A stretch of 64,000 nucleotides of DNA, taken from contig NZ_JACHNC010000001.1 in the NCBI RefSeq assembly GCF_014205215.1, positions 5,514,501 to 5,578,500 on the forward strand, in the 5' to 3' direction. This document shows, in pieces, positions 15,625-25,149 of this stretch. Within the stretch, counting starts at the first letter, position 1, and each line of letters opens with the position of its first letter. Origin of the DNA: Actinoplanes lobatus (lineage in GTDB: Bacteria; Actinomycetota; Actinomycetes; Mycobacteriales; Micromonosporaceae). Position numbers and translations under genes: made by a program. The notes under the pieces were generated by a model. That model saw only the letters and a list, made by a program, of their open reading frames with translations, made no database searches and had not been told where the DNA came from.

Positions 15625-18396
15625 TCAGTGGCCCGGGGCGGACTCCATCGCGGCCGGCAACTGGAGCCGCCCGGCGATGCCGAGCTTGCGGTACACCGAG
15701 GTGAGCGCCTTCTCCACGGCCCGCTGACTGACGAAGAGGCGGGCCGCGATGTCCCGGTTGGAGCAGCCACGGGCGGCCTCCATCGCGGTGCGCTGCTCGG
15801 TCGGGGTGAGGGCGGCCAGGCCCGTCCCGCGCAACCGGCGCGGCCTCGCCCCGGTGGCCACCAGAGCCGCGTAGGCCTGCTCGGCCAGCGGCAGCGCGCC
15901 GCACTCCTGGGCCAGGTCCAGCCCGCGGCGCAGGTGCGGGCGCGCCTGCTCCGGCTGGTCCTGTCCGGCCAGGGCCGTACCGAGGTCGACCAGGGTGCGG
16001 GCGTGTTCGAGGCGGGCCGGCGACCCGGCCAGCACCGCGGCCGACTCCTCCAGCAGGCGCAGCCCGTCCGCCCCCGGGGTGACGTTGCCCAGCGTCCGCA
16101 GGGCCGCGCCCACCGGCGTGGCGGCGCCCCAGCTGCGGGCCAGCGCGAGCTCCTGCACGGCGAGCCGCCGCGCGGCCTGGGAGCGGCCCGTCTCGGCGTA
16201 CGCGATCACCGTCATCGACCGCCAGTTCAGGATCGCCGGGTTGGCCCACGGCGCCCAGGAGACGAAGTTGCTGCACGCGAGCAGGTCCGCCAGCGCCCCG
16301 GCGTGGTCGCCCTGGATGTGCCGCAGCCGGCCGCAGGCCACCAGCAGCGCGGCCCAGCCCTGGGTGCCGGGTACGGTGTCGCCCCGCCACTCGCGCAGCA
16401 GGGCCTCCGCCTCCTCGTGCTGCCCCATGCTCATCAGCGTGTCGGCGAGACCCGCGGCGGCCGTGGCGCTGAACAGCATTTGGCGGTCGGCGCGCCGCAG
16501 GATCCGTACCGCGTCCCGGCCCGCCGTCCGGGCGGCCGCCAGATCTCCGGTGCGCCGGGCGAGGTCGGCGCGGACCAGCGAGACCAGCCCCTCCATCAGG
16601 CTGGAGTGCAGGCAGCGCGGCGTGTCCAGCGGCCAGCTCAGCAGGTGCTCGGCGAAGTCGATCCGGTCGCTGAGGCCGAGGGCGGTCAGCGCGCAGAGGA
16701 AGTAGGGCAGACCGGAAGCCGCCGCGTGCAGGCCCGCGGTGAGCTGCCGCTCGATGACGGCGGCCGTCTTCTCGGCCGAGGCGGAGAGCGCCGCGGCCCG
16801 GCACAGCGCGGCCACCGCGAGCGCCTGCTGCTCGTCGTGGGTGCGCCCCGGCACGGTACGGCTGATCCGGTCGGCCAGCGCGGCGGCGTCCGGTGCGGTG
16901 GCGGAGCACCAGTACCCGTGGAACATCAGTTGCGTCTGCAGTTGCAGCGTCAGCGTGCGGTCCGCCTCGTCGTCGCTGCCGGCCAGGCCGTTGATCGCGT
17001 TGTGCAGGGCCTCCGCGGTGCCGCAGGGATTGCGCGCGCTGTGCAGGCTGTAGGCCAGCCGGGCCGCCACGGTGCCGCGTTCGTGCGGGGTGGCGGCCAG
17101 TCGCATCCCCTCGTCCAGCCCGTGCATGCCGCCGGTGTTGCTGCCGGCCTCGATCTGCGCGGTGGCCAGCGCCAACGGCACGTTGAGCCGCTGCTCGCCG
17201 TCGAGGGGCTCCCGCATCGCCCGGCGCAGCAACCGGGCCGCGGTCCCGGCCCGGCCGCCCGCCATGTGCTCCCGGGCCGCTTGCAGGAGCGTGCACACCA
17301 CCCACTTCTCGCCGTACGTCGGGGCGGCGAGCAACTGCTCGGCGATGTCGGAATGGCTGGCCCCCCGCCGGCGCAGGGCCAGGGCGGTACGGGTGTGCTG
17401 GGCGCCGCGTTCGTCCGGGCTCAGACTCGCGCGGATCGCGTCACGCAGACCCGGGTCGCTCAGCCGCCCGGGATCGTCCGGATGCAACAGTCCGATGTCG
17501 GCGAGCTGTTCGAGCGCGTGCTCGATCCCGGGCGCGTCGGCCATGGCGACCTCGGCCACCAGGTCACGGTCGGAGTGCTCGGGGAGGACGGCCAGCGCCG
17601 CCGCGACCGCGGCGAGCTGCCGGGGCTGTCGGTGCAGCCGCGCCAGCAGGGTGTCCAGCAGGACCGGGCGGAAGACCTCCTCCAGATGATGGACCGGGGT
17701 GGCGGTGGCCAGCCGTTCCAGCAGTGCGCGGACCAGCTGCGGATTGCCCCGGCAGAGGGTGTGGCAGGCGAGGACGAAACGGTCGTCGACCGGGTGGTCC
17801 AGGATCGTCCCGGCCAGTCTCCGGACCCCGTTGACGCTCAGCGGCGGCAGGCGCACCCGGGTGAAGGCGGTGTGCGCGGCCAGTTCCGCGAGGACCACGG
17901 CGTGCTCGCCGCGCTGTGACGGGCGCCGGGTGAGAAGCAGCAGCACCGGCAGGCCGTCCAGCCGGCGGCCGGTGTAGTCGAGCCAGCGCAGCGACTCGTC
18001 GTCGGCGAGATGCATGTCGTCGACGACGAGGATGACCGGCTGCTGCCGGGCCAGCTCGGCGAGCTGGTGGTGCAGCCGGTGATGGACGGTGTACGCGGTG
18101 GGCAGCCCGCCGCGCAGCGCCTGGCGGCCGGCGACCGGGGTGGCCGGTTCGAACAGCTGCCGGACGGTGCTCAACGGCTTGTCCTGCTCCAGTTGACCGC
18201 ACCGGGCGCGCATCGTCCGCCATCCGCCGGCGTGGCCGGTCAGGAACTCGTTGACGAGGGCGGTCTTGCCGGCCCCCGCGGATCCCTCCACCAGCACCAC
18301 CTGTGCGGCCCCGGTCTCGGCCAGATCGGCGAGCCGGCGAAGATCGTCAAGACGGCGCGACTCATCGAGATAGTGCGTCCTGGTCAACACAGCCAC
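15625..18396 (-). CDS. Large ATP-binding LuxR-family (LAL) regulator
   Basis: A 923-residue transcriptional activator of the LAL type. The N-terminus has a Walker A loop GSAGAGKT (residues 38-45) and Walker B-like ILVVDDMHLAD (about residues 121-131). A long helical repeat region fills the middle, and the last 60 residues hold a LuxR helix-turn-helix (LTPTEQRTAMEAA, then SNRDIAARLFVSQRAVEKALTSVYRKLGI). Such proteins are often pathway-specific activators of secondary metabolite clusters. It sits between the cyclitol/UbiA operon and the aminotransferase operon and is probably their activator. The upstream 221 bp is AT-rich and includes a TTCTC/GAGAA dyad near 18490. Confidence 0.93.
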   Translation of the reverse strand: MAVLTRTHYLDESRRLDDLRRLADLAETGAAQVVLVEGSAGAGKTALVNEFLTGHAGGWRTMRARCGQLEQDKPLSTVRQLFEPATPVAGRQALRGGLPTAYTVHHRLHHQLAELARQQPVILVVDDMHLADDESLRWLDYTGRRLDGLPVLLLLTRRPSQRGEHAVVLAELAAHTAFTRVRLPPLSVNGVRRLAGTILDHPVDDRFVLACHTLCRGNPQLVRALLERLATATPVHHLEEVFRPVLLDTLLARLHRQPRQLAAVAAALAVLPEHSDRDLVAEVAMADAPGIEHALEQLADIGLLHPDDPGRLSDPGLRDAIRASLSPDERGAQHTRTALALRRRGASHSDIAEQLLAAPTYGEKWVVCTLLQAAREHMAGGRAGTAARLLRRAMREPLDGEQRLNVPLALATAQIEAGSNTGGMHGLDEGMRLAATPHERGTVAARLAYSLHSARNPCGTAEALHNAINGLAGSDDEADRTLTLQLQTQLMFHGYWCSATAPDAAALADRISRTVPGRTHDEQQALAVAALCRAAALSASAEKTAAVIERQLTAGLHAAASGLPYFLCALTALGLSDRIDFAEHLLSWPLDTPRCLHSSLMEGLVSLVRADLARRTGDLAAARTAGRDAVRILRRADRQMLFSATAAAGLADTLMSMGQHEEAEALLREWRGDTVPGTQGWAALLVACGRLRHIQGDHAGALADLLACSNFVSWAPWANPAILNWRSMTVIAYAETGRSQAARRLAVQELALARSWGAATPVGAALRTLGNVTPGADGLRLLEESAAVLAGSPARLEHARTLVDLGTALAGQDQPEQARPHLRRGLDLAQECGALPLAEQAYAALVATGARPRRLRGTGLAALTPTEQRTAMEAARGCSNRDIAARLFVSQRAVEKALTSVYRKLGIAGRLQLPAAMESAPGH

Positions 18397-18556
18397 TCGG
18401 ATCCCCCATTAACTGTTCTTATCCGATGAAACGCAGCCCGCTGCGGACTTCGGTAACCCTAGCTCGCCCATATATGGACGTCGATTAAATTCTCTTTTCG
18501 AGAAAGTGTCACGAGTCACCCGCCGAAATTGTTGGGAGCCTTTCCGAAAATGAAAT

Positions 18557-18595
18557 GCCGAATCGGGGGACGCTCCGGTGAGCCCCCCTTTCGGC
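18557..18595 (-). terminator. Hairpin downstream of the PfkB gene
   Basis: Reading leftward, GCCGAA and GGGGG pair with CCCCC and TTCGGC around a loop of about 13 bases, 22 bp after the PfkB stop. A moderately T-rich stretch follows. It probably ends the operon that begins at 27.4 kb and separates it from the LAL promoter. Confidence 0.6.
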
Positions 18596-18617
18596 GACGG
18601 TTCGCGGGTGGCCGGGA

Positions 18618-19610
18618 TCAGGCGGCGGTTCCCTGGAGCCGCAGCACGGCGGCGGACACCGCGCCGGGCCGGGTGTCCCGGTAGTTCTCGGCGAGGGCGG
18701 AACAGAACGCCTCCGGTGTGAAGGCGTACTCCTGGCTGCCCTCGTGCCGCAGCGCGAAGGCGGCGACCTGGCATCCGACCGCGGCGGCGTCGCCCGGCGC
18801 GAGTCCCCAGGCGATCCCGGCGACGAATCCCGAGCGGAACGCGTCACCTCCTCCGGTCGGGTCCACCACCGCCGGGACCGGCGCCGCGGGCACCGACGTC
18901 TCGCCGTGCCGGTCCCGGATCCGGACTCCCCGCTCGCCCCGGGTGGTCACCACCGTGCCGACCAGGCCGAGCAGGTCCGGTTCGTGGATCCCGCACTTCT
19001 CCAGGAGCAGATTCAGCTCGTACTCGTTGGTCATCAGGTAGTGCGCGCCCGAGACGAAATCCTTGATCTCGGGGCCCGACATCCGGGCGATCTGCTGCGA
19101 CGGATCCGCCGCGAACGGCCACCCGTGCTCGCGGCAGGCGGCCGCGTGCCGCACCATGGCGCCCGGCGCGTCGGGCGCGACGATCACCAGTTCGGGCCGC
19201 GTCGCGCCGACGATGCCGGCCAGGTCGATCGTGGCGGCCTCCGCCATGGCGCCCGGGTAGAACGACGCGATCTGGCACTGCCGGGCGTCGGTGGTGCAGA
19301 TGAACCGCGCGGTGTGGGCGGTGCGGCTGACGTGTACCGCGGAGCAGTCCACCCCGGAGCGTTCCAGCCGGCGGCGATACCCGTCGAAGTCGGCGCCGAC
19401 CGCGCCGACCAGCCGGGGGTGACGGCCGAGCAGGGCCAGGCCGTAGGCGATGTTCGCGGCGACCCCGCCATGACGTACGACCAGGTCGTCCACCAGGAAC
19501 GACAGGGACACGGCGTCGAGGCGGTCGGCGATGAGCTGCTCGGCGAAGCTGCCGGGGAACGTCATCAGATGGTCGGTCGCGATCGACCCGGTCACGTAGA
19601 TGCCGGTCAT
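18618..19610 (-). CDS. PfkB-family kinase, adenosine kinase-like
   Basis: Ribokinase-family protein of 330 residues. The N-terminal HGGVAANIAYGLALLGRHP segment (about residues 47-65) and the C-terminal anion-hole/catalytic motif DPTGGGDAFRSGFVAG (about residues 250-265) are intact. The overall pattern resembles mycobacterial-type adenosine kinase. Placed one base after metK in an operon that also encodes a methyltransferase, it would remove adenosine released from S-adenosylhomocysteine and so pull methylation forward. A sugar or nucleoside kinase for a pathway intermediate is the alternative. Confidence 0.82.
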   Translation of the reverse strand: MTGIYVTGSIATDHLMTFPGSFAEQLIADRLDAVSLSFLVDDLVVRHGGVAANIAYGLALLGRHPRLVGAVGADFDGYRRRLERSGVDCSAVHVSRTAHTARFICTTDARQCQIASFYPGAMAEAATIDLAGIVGATRPELVIVAPDAPGAMVRHAAACREHGWPFAADPSQQIARMSGPEIKDFVSGAHYLMTNEYELNLLLEKCGIHEPDLLGLVGTVVTTRGERGVRIRDRHGETSVPAAPVPAVVDPTGGGDAFRSGFVAGIAWGLAPGDAAAVGCQVAAFALRHEGSQEYAFTPEAFCSALAENYRDTRPGAVSAAVLRLQGTAA

Positions 19611-19611
19611 C

Positions 19612-20775
19612 TCAGGCCGTTGCCGCGCTCTTGAGATCGGTCGCCCGGTCGGTGCTCTCCCACTTCAGGTCCGGCAGCTCGCGGCCGAAGTGGCCGTAGG
19701 CGGCGGTCTGCTGGTAGATCGGGCGGAGCAGGTCGAGGTCGCGGATGATCGCGGCCGGGCGCAGGTCGAAGACCTCGTTGATGGCCTTCTCGATCCGCTC
19801 GACCGGCACGTTCTCGGTGCCGAACGTCTCGACGAACAGCGAGACCGGGTGGGCCTTGCCGATCGCGTAGGCGACCTGGATCTCGCAGCGCTCGGCCAGG
19901 CCGGCGGCCACCACGTTCTTGGCGACCCAGCGGGTGGCGTACGCCGCGGAGCGGTCCACCTTGGACGGGTCCTTGCCGGAGAACGCGCCACCACCGTGCC
20001 GGGCGTAGCCACCGTAGGTGTCCACAATGATCTTCCGGCCGGTCAGGCCGGCGTCACCCATCGGGCCACCGATCTCGAAACGGCCGGTCGGGTTGACCAG
20101 CAGCCGGTAGCCGTCGGTGTCCAGGCCGAGACCCTCCAGCTCCGGCGCGATCACGTGCTCCCGGACGTCCGGGGTGAGCAGCGATTCGAGGGAGATGTCG
20201 GCGGCGTGCTGCGACGACACGACGACCGTGTTCAGGCGGACCGGGCGCAGGCCGTCGTACTCGATGGTGACCTGGGTCTTGCCGTCCGGGCGCAGGTAGG
20301 GGATCGTGCCGTCCTTGCGGGCGGCGGACAGGCGCCGGGCCAGCCGGTGCGCCAGCGCGATCGGCAGCGGCATCAGCTCGGGCGTCTCCGAGCAGGCGAA
20401 ACCGAACATCATGCCCTGGTCGCCGGCACCCTGCGAGTCCAGGGAGTCCCCGTCGACACCGAGGGCGATGTCCGGTGACTGCCCGCCGATCGACACGCTC
20501 ACCCCACAGGAGGCGCCGTCGAAGCCCTTCTTCGACGAGTCGTAGCCGATGGTCAGGACGGTGTCGCGCACGATCTTGGGGATGTCGGCGTAGGCCTGGG
20601 TGGTGACCTCACCCGCCACGTGCACCTGGCCGGTGGTGATCAGGGTCTCCACCGCGACACGGCTACGCGGATCCTGCGCGAGCAGGGCGTCGAGAATCCC
20701 GTCGCTGATCTGGTCAGCGATCTTGTCCGGGTGGCCTTCCGTGACCGACTCGGAGGTGAACAAGCGAAGGTTCAT
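19612..20775 (-). CDS. metK: S-adenosylmethionine synthetase
   Basis: Makes SAM from methionine and ATP. The ATG at 20775 (ATGA overlap with the BenE stop) gives 387 residues, the normal length; longer in-frame readings run back through BenE. Hallmarks are [19 protein letters not shown] (about residues 7-25), [12 protein letters not shown] (about residues 114-125), the glycine loop [19 protein letters not shown] (about residues 257-275) and IGKAHPVS. Its location inside a biosynthetic operon suggests an extra, pathway-dedicated copy; whether the genome has another metK cannot be seen here. Confidence 0.97.
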   Translation of the reverse strand: MNLRLFTSESVTEGHPDKIADQISDGILDALLAQDPRSRVAVETLITTGQVHVAGEVTTQAYADIPKIVRDTVLTIGYDSSKKGFDGASCGVSVSIGGQSPDIALGVDGDSLDSQGAGDQGMMFGFACSETPELMPLPIALAHRLARRLSAARKDGTIPYLRPDGKTQVTIEYDGLRPVRLNTVVVSSQHAADISLESLLTPDVREHVIAPELEGLGLDTDGYRLLVNPTGRFEIGGPMGDAGLTGRKIIVDTYGGYARHGGGAFSGKDPSKVDRSAAYATRWVAKNVVAAGLAERCEIQVAYAIGKAHPVSLFVETFGTENVPVERIEKAINEVFDLRPAAIIRDLDLLRPIYQQTAAYGHFGRELPDLKWESTDRATDLKSAATA

Positions 20776-22001
20776 CGTCTTCTCCAGCTGTCCGGGATGA
20801 GATGTGGGGCCTGACCGGGCACGCGCCGCCGGGTCAGGATCAGGTGGGCCAGGATTCCGAGGACCAGGCCCCAGAACGGGGCGGCGAGACCGAGCACGGT
20901 GATGCCCGACCCGCTCACCAGGAACGTGATCAGCGCGCTCTCCCGGTCCCGCGGCTCGGCGAACGCCCCGGCCAGGCCGTTCAGCAGCGGGCCGAGCAGC
21001 GCGATCCCGGCCATCAGCGCCACCAGGTGCGACGGCAGGGCCAGGAAGACCTGGGCGAGCGCCATGCCCACCGAGCCGACCAGCAGATACCAGAAGCCGG
21101 TCGACAGGCCGGCGATGTACCGACGGCGCGGATCCGGGTGGGCGTCGGGGCCCGCGCAGATCGCCGCGGTGATCGCCGCGACGTTGATGCCGGGGCTGCC
21201 GAACGGCGCGAGCGCCACCGACGCGACCCCGGTCGCCAGCACCACCCGGCCGGCCGGTGGGTGGTAGCCGGCCGCGTTCAGCACCGCGAAGCCCGGCGCG
21301 TTCTGCGAGGTCATGGTGACCACGAAGAGCGGCAGCGCCAGACCCACCAGCGCGGCGGCACTGAACTGCGGCGTCGTCCAGAGCGGGACGGCCGGGTCGA
21401 GCCGGGCGCCGCCGAGGTGCAGGCCGGTGGTGACCGCCGTGGTGAGCACCCCGGTCGCGAGGGTGAGGGCCAGGGCGTACCGGGGGAGCAGGCGCCGCGC
21501 CACCACGTACGTCAGGATCATGACGCTCGCCAGCAACGGAGCCTCGTCGAGGGCGCCGAAGGCGCCGAGGCCGTAGCGCAGCAGGATGCCGGCCAGCATC
21601 GCGGCGGCGATCGTCACCGGGATGCGCGCCATCAGCCGGGTCAGCACCCCGCTCAGGCCGGCGAGGACGGTGAGCACCCCGGCGACCAGGTAGGCGCCGA
21701 CCGCCTCGGCGTACCGGTACTCGGCGAGCCCGGTGACCAGCAGCGCGGCGCCCGGGGTGGACCAGGCCGCCAGGATCGGCATCCGGTACCGCAGGGAGAG
21801 CACGATGCCGACCAGCCCGCTGCCGATCGAGATCGCCCAGATCCACGACGCGAGCCGCTCGTCGCTCAGCTGCGCCGCCCGGGCCGCCTGGATGACGACC
21901 ACGAGCGGGCCCGCGTAGGAGACCAGGGCGGCCACGAGACCGGCCACCACGGCCGGGAACGAGAAGTCGCGCAGCAGGGACGGCTCAGAGGAGTTCGACA
22001 T
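20772..22001 (-). CDS. BenE-family transporter
   Basis: A 409-residue membrane protein with about 12 hydrophobic segments. The signature [20 protein letters not shown] (about residues 230-249) is diagnostic of the BenE benzoate/H+ symporter family within the larger nucleobase-cation symporter fold. The gene overlaps the nucleotide-sugar dehydrogenase stop by 17 bp and metK by 4. In this context it may import an aromatic precursor or export a pathway product; the family name alone does not prove benzoate as substrate. Confidence 0.88.
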   Translation of the reverse strand: MSNSSEPSLLRDFSFPAVVAGLVAALVSYAGPLVVVIQAARAAQLSDERLASWIWAISIGSGLVGIVLSLRYRMPILAAWSTPGAALLVTGLAEYRYAEAVGAYLVAGVLTVLAGLSGVLTRLMARIPVTIAAAMLAGILLRYGLGAFGALDEAPLLASVMILTYVVARRLLPRYALALTLATGVLTTAVTTGLHLGGARLDPAVPLWTTPQFSAAALVGLALPLFVVTMTSQNAPGFAVLNAAGYHPPAGRVVLATGVASVALAPFGSPGINVAAITAAICAGPDAHPDPRRRYIAGLSTGFWYLLVGSVGMALAQVFLALPSHLVALMAGIALLGPLLNGLAGAFAEPRDRESALITFLVSGSGITVLGLAAPFWGLVLGILAHLILTRRRVPGQAPHLIPDSWRRR

Positions 22002-23301
22002 TGGCGTGCCCGGCCGGCGTCCGGTTCCGGCAGTCGAAGACGTACCGCGCGTGGCGTACGACCATGTCGTAGTCGAAGTCGTCGTGGTCGGTCAGGATGA
22101 CCGCGACGTCGGCCGCCTCCACCTCCTGGCGGGTCAGTTCGACCCGGGTGACGCCGGCGCCCGGCGGGGGCGCCTCGACGGCGTGCGGCTCCGCGGCCCG
22201 GACGTCGGCGCCCCGTGCGGCGAGCAGTTCGGCGACCCGTACGGCGGGCGACTCCCGTACGTCACTGGTGTTCTTCTTGTAGGCCAGCCCGAGCAGCAGC
22301 ACCCGCGAGCCGTTGATCGCCTGCCGCTGCCGGTTGAGCCCCTGCAACAGCCGGTTGACCACGTAGTTGGGCATGTGCTCGTTGACGTCGTTGGCGAGTT
22401 CCACGAACAGGAACCGTTTGCCCAGCTTGCGCTGCACCCGCCAGGACAGGTAGTGCGGATCGATCGGCAGGCAGTGGCCGCCGACCCCGGGCCCGGGCGT
22501 GAACCGCATGAACCCGAACGGCTTGCTGGAGGCGGCGTCGATCGCCTCCCAGACGTCGATGCCGAGCTCCTCGGCGCACATCGCGACCTCGTTGACGAAG
22601 CCGATGTTGACGTGCCGGAAGGTGTTCTCGATGAGTTTGGACAGTTCGGCCACCTTCGGCGAGCTGACCGGGACGGTGCGCTCGACGACGCTGCCGTAGA
22701 ACTGCTCGGCCCGCCGCAGCGCCGCCTCGCCGAGCCCGGAGACCAGCTTGGGCGTGTTCTCCAGGTGCCATTCCCGGTTGCCCGGGTCGATCCGCTCGGG
22801 GCTGTAGCCGAGATGGAAGTCGTCGAGCCGCAACCCGGACGCCGCCGTGAGCAGCGGCGCCACGATCTCCTCGGTGGTGCCCGGATAGGTGGTGGACTCC
22901 AGGATCACCAGGGCGCCGGGCCGCAGATGCCGCCCGAGGGTCCGGGACGCGTCCTCGATGTACGACAGGTCGGGCGCGCCGTCGCGCAGCGGCGTCGGCA
23001 CAGTGATCACCGCGACGTCGAACCCGGCCAGGTCGGCCTCGACGAGCGTGGGCTGGAACCGGCCGCTGCCCAGCACGGCGGCGAGCCGCTCGGCCGGGAT
23101 GTCCTCGACGTACGACTCGCCGGCCGCCAGTCGCTTGATCCGGCGCTCGTCCACGTCGTACCCGATGACGGTGTGCCCGACCTCGGCGGCCCGGACGGCC
23201 AGTGGCAGCCCGACGTAACCCTGGCCCACGACGACGACCCGCAAGCCGCTGTCGTGGACGTCGGTGGCCGGCGCCGGGCCGGCTTCGATGCGCGTCACCA
23301 T
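21985..23301 (-). CDS. UDP-sugar 6-dehydrogenase (nucleotide-sugar dehydrogenase)
   Basis: NAD-dependent four-electron oxidation of a UDP-hexose or UDP-HexNAc to the uronate. The 438-residue protein has the Rossmann motif VVVGQGYVGLPLAV (about residues 23-36), the ESTTYPGTTEEI segment (about residues 135-146), the FRHVNIGFVNE helix, and GPGVGGHCLPIDPHYL (about residues 270-285) with catalytic C277. The pattern LPIDP is common in the UDP-N-acetyl-glucosamine/mannosamine branch (WbpA/WecC). It implies a uronate sugar or a uronate-derived unit in the pathway, although no glycosyltransferase is visible in the window. Confidence 0.92.
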   Translation of the reverse strand: MVTRIEAGPAPATDVHDSGLRVVVVGQGYVGLPLAVRAAEVGHTVIGYDVDERRIKRLAAGESYVEDIPAERLAAVLGSGRFQPTLVEADLAGFDVAVITVPTPLRDGAPDLSYIEDASRTLGRHLRPGALVILESTTYPGTTEEIVAPLLTAASGLRLDDFHLGYSPERIDPGNREWHLENTPKLVSGLGEAALRRAEQFYGSVVERTVPVSSPKVAELSKLIENTFRHVNIGFVNEVAMCAEELGIDVWEAIDAASSKPFGFMRFTPGPGVGGHCLPIDPHYLSWRVQRKLGKRFLFVELANDVNEHMPNYVVNRLLQGLNRQRQAINGSRVLLLGLAYKKNTSDVRESPAVRVAELLAARGADVRAAEPHAVEAPPPGAGVTRVELTRQEVEAADVAVILTDHDDFDYDMVVRHARYVFDCRNRTPAGHANVELL

Positions 23302-23341
23302 CGCTGATCTCCTTGTGCGTGCGTTCGATTGCGTACGGTGC

Positions 23342-24289
23342 TCAGCGGACGTGGAAGATGAGCAGGTTCGCCACGACCAGGACGGCCACCCCGGTCCGGT
23401 GCGCGGTGATGCCCAGCTTGCGGGCGGCGAGGGGCTGCGCGCGCAGCAGGCCGAAGCCCACCTGCCGGAGCCGGATCAGCAGCACCGGCAGGTAGACCAG
23501 GGCGAACCACCACGGCGCCGCTCCGGTGGCGATGGCGACGCCGATCGCCACCGGTTCGAGCAGGGTCAGCAGGCCGATCAGCACCCGGTAGGTGTCCGGG
23601 GACACCCGGGTGGCGAGGTTGCGCCGGCCGGCCGCGCGGTCGCCCTCGACGTCGTTGACGTTCGAGTAGACCGAGACGAGCAGGCTCCACAGGCCGAACA
23701 GGAACGACTCCAGCAGCGCCAGCCCGCTGACCGAGCCGGCCAGCAGCCAGTACGGGATGAGCACGCAGAGCGCCGTGCTGAGCAGGATCACCAGCTCCTG
23801 GCCGCCGCGGTAGCTCAGCCGCAGGCCGTACGAGTACTGCACGCTGATGAACACCGAGAACGCGGCCGCCACGATGGCCCCCACCGGCTGGTACGGGGCG
23901 ATCAGGATCGCCGCGGTCCAGCAGAGCACCCCCCACAGCGCCGCCGCGTAGCCGAACCGCACCGCCTGCCTGACGGTCAGCGCCCCGCTCAGCAGCGGCT
24001 TGCGGGCCCGGTCGCGCAGCACCGCCCCGGGCGCGTAGTTGCGGTCGTCGCTGCCGTCGCGGTAGCCGGTCACGTCGTCGAGGGTGACCGTCGCCGCGAC
24101 CACGCCGACCCAGCCCAGATCGAAGAGCAGCAGCACGGCGAAGGTGCTCGGATCGGTCCGCGCCGGTGCGGTGAGCAGCGTCCACACGACGAAGACGCAG
24201 AGGTAGTAGTCGTAGAAGGAGAGCTTCGCCAGTTTCGCGTACGCCCGCAGCCGGTCGCCGAGCGGTGGCGTCACCGGCAGCACGGTCAT
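23342..24289 (-). CDS. Second UbiA-family prenyltransferase
   Basis: A 315-residue membrane protein with eight or nine hydrophobic helices. The ATG at 24289 overlaps the methyltransferase stop (ATGA); the longer in-frame reading is antisense to nothing real but runs through the methyltransferase gene and is rejected. The first Asp motif is atypical: TLDDVTGYRDGSDDRN (D71, D72, D78) where NDxxDxxxD is usual. The second, NVNDVEGDRAAGRRN (D213, D217), is normal. The DVEGDRAAGRRN style recalls chlorophyll-synthase and homogentisate prenyltransferase relatives. Its acceptor may differ from that of the first UbiA enzyme. Confidence 0.87.
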   Translation of the reverse strand: MTVLPVTPPLGDRLRAYAKLAKLSFYDYYLCVFVVWTLLTAPARTDPSTFAVLLLFDLGWVGVVAATVTLDDVTGYRDGSDDRNYAPGAVLRDRARKPLLSGALTVRQAVRFGYAAALWGVLCWTAAILIAPYQPVGAIVAAAFSVFISVQYSYGLRLSYRGGQELVILLSTALCVLIPYWLLAGSVSGLALLESFLFGLWSLLVSVYSNVNDVEGDRAAGRRNLATRVSPDTYRVLIGLLTLLEPVAIGVAIATGAAPWWFALVYLPVLLIRLRQVGFGLLRAQPLAARKLGITAHRTGVAVLVVANLLIFHVR

Positions 24290-25116
24290 CGGCCGGCTCC
24301 CGGTGAGCCGGAGGGCCGGCGGGCGATCGTGGAGATGAGGATCTGGCTGAGCCAGTAGTTCTCCGGGTCCGCCATCTCGGCCAGCGCCTCGTCGATCCGC
24401 TCGGCGGTGAGCAGCCCGGCCGCCAGGATCCTCGGGCGCATGTAGTCGAGCCACAGCATGTAGTGGCGGGCCTGCGGGGAGCCGCCGCGCACCATCACCA
24501 CACGCCCGTCGGCCTGGGCGTCCAGCCCGAGCGCCCGGGCCGCCTGGAGGTCGAAGTGGCCGCCGCGGGGCTCGTGCCCGGCCTGGGCCATCAGCCCGTA
24601 CCCGGCTTCCCGGACGTCCTGGAGGAAGTCGGTCGAGCGGAAGCTGCGGAACAGCGGCAGCGAGTCGGTGTCCTCCAGGAAGAGGGTGCCGCCCGGGCGC
24701 AGGGCCCGGACCAGCCGGGCGATGGCCGCCTCCCGGTCCGGCAGGTGCTGGATCAGCATCCGGGAGTGGATCAGGTCGAACGCGTCGGCCGGCAGGTCGT
24801 CGGAACGCAGGTCGTGGCACCACACCTCGACCTGGTGGCCGCTCAGCCAGCCCAGCCGCTCGACCTCCAGATCGGTGGCGACCACGCGGCCGCCGGGCCC
24901 GACCCGGTCGGCCAGCCACTGGGCCGCGGAGCCGTACCCGGCGCCCACTTCCAGGCAGGACCAGCCGGGGGCGACACCGATCTGGTCGAAGCGCGCGACC
25001 GTTCCGGGGTCCCAGAGGGCCTCGTTGGTGCGCAGCCGTTCGGTCTCGCGGTCCCAGCCGGGATCGAAGACGTAGCCGGAGGAGATGTCGTCGGTGGAGG
25101 ATTCGAGCAGATTCAT
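24286..25116 (-). CDS. Class I SAM-dependent methyltransferase
   Basis: A 276-residue methyltransferase. The ATG at 25116 is preferred because GGAG lies 8 bases upstream; a GTG at 25137 has none. The SAM-binding motif I is CLEVGAGYGSAAQWLA, then motif II VVATDLEVERL, DAFDLIHSRMLIQHL and the post-motif LVRALRPGGTLFLED. The C-terminal part is helical and variable, as in small-molecule O-, N- or C-methyltransferases. It is the third gene of the operon and overlaps the second UbiA gene. The substrate is unknown; a prenylated or amino-cyclitol intermediate is plausible. Confidence 0.88.
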   Translation of the reverse strand: MNLLESSTDDISSGYVFDPGWDRETERLRTNEALWDPGTVARFDQIGVAPGWSCLEVGAGYGSAAQWLADRVGPGGRVVATDLEVERLGWLSGHQVEVWCHDLRSDDLPADAFDLIHSRMLIQHLPDREAAIARLVRALRPGGTLFLEDTDSLPLFRSFRSTDFLQDVREAGYGLMAQAGHEPRGGHFDLQAARALGLDAQADGRVVMVRGGSPQARHYMLWLDYMRPRILAAGLLTAERIDEALAEMADPENYWLSQILISTIARRPSGSPGAGR

Positions 25117-25149
25117 GTGGGTGGCTCCAGTGGTCACGGGCGGCGGCTC

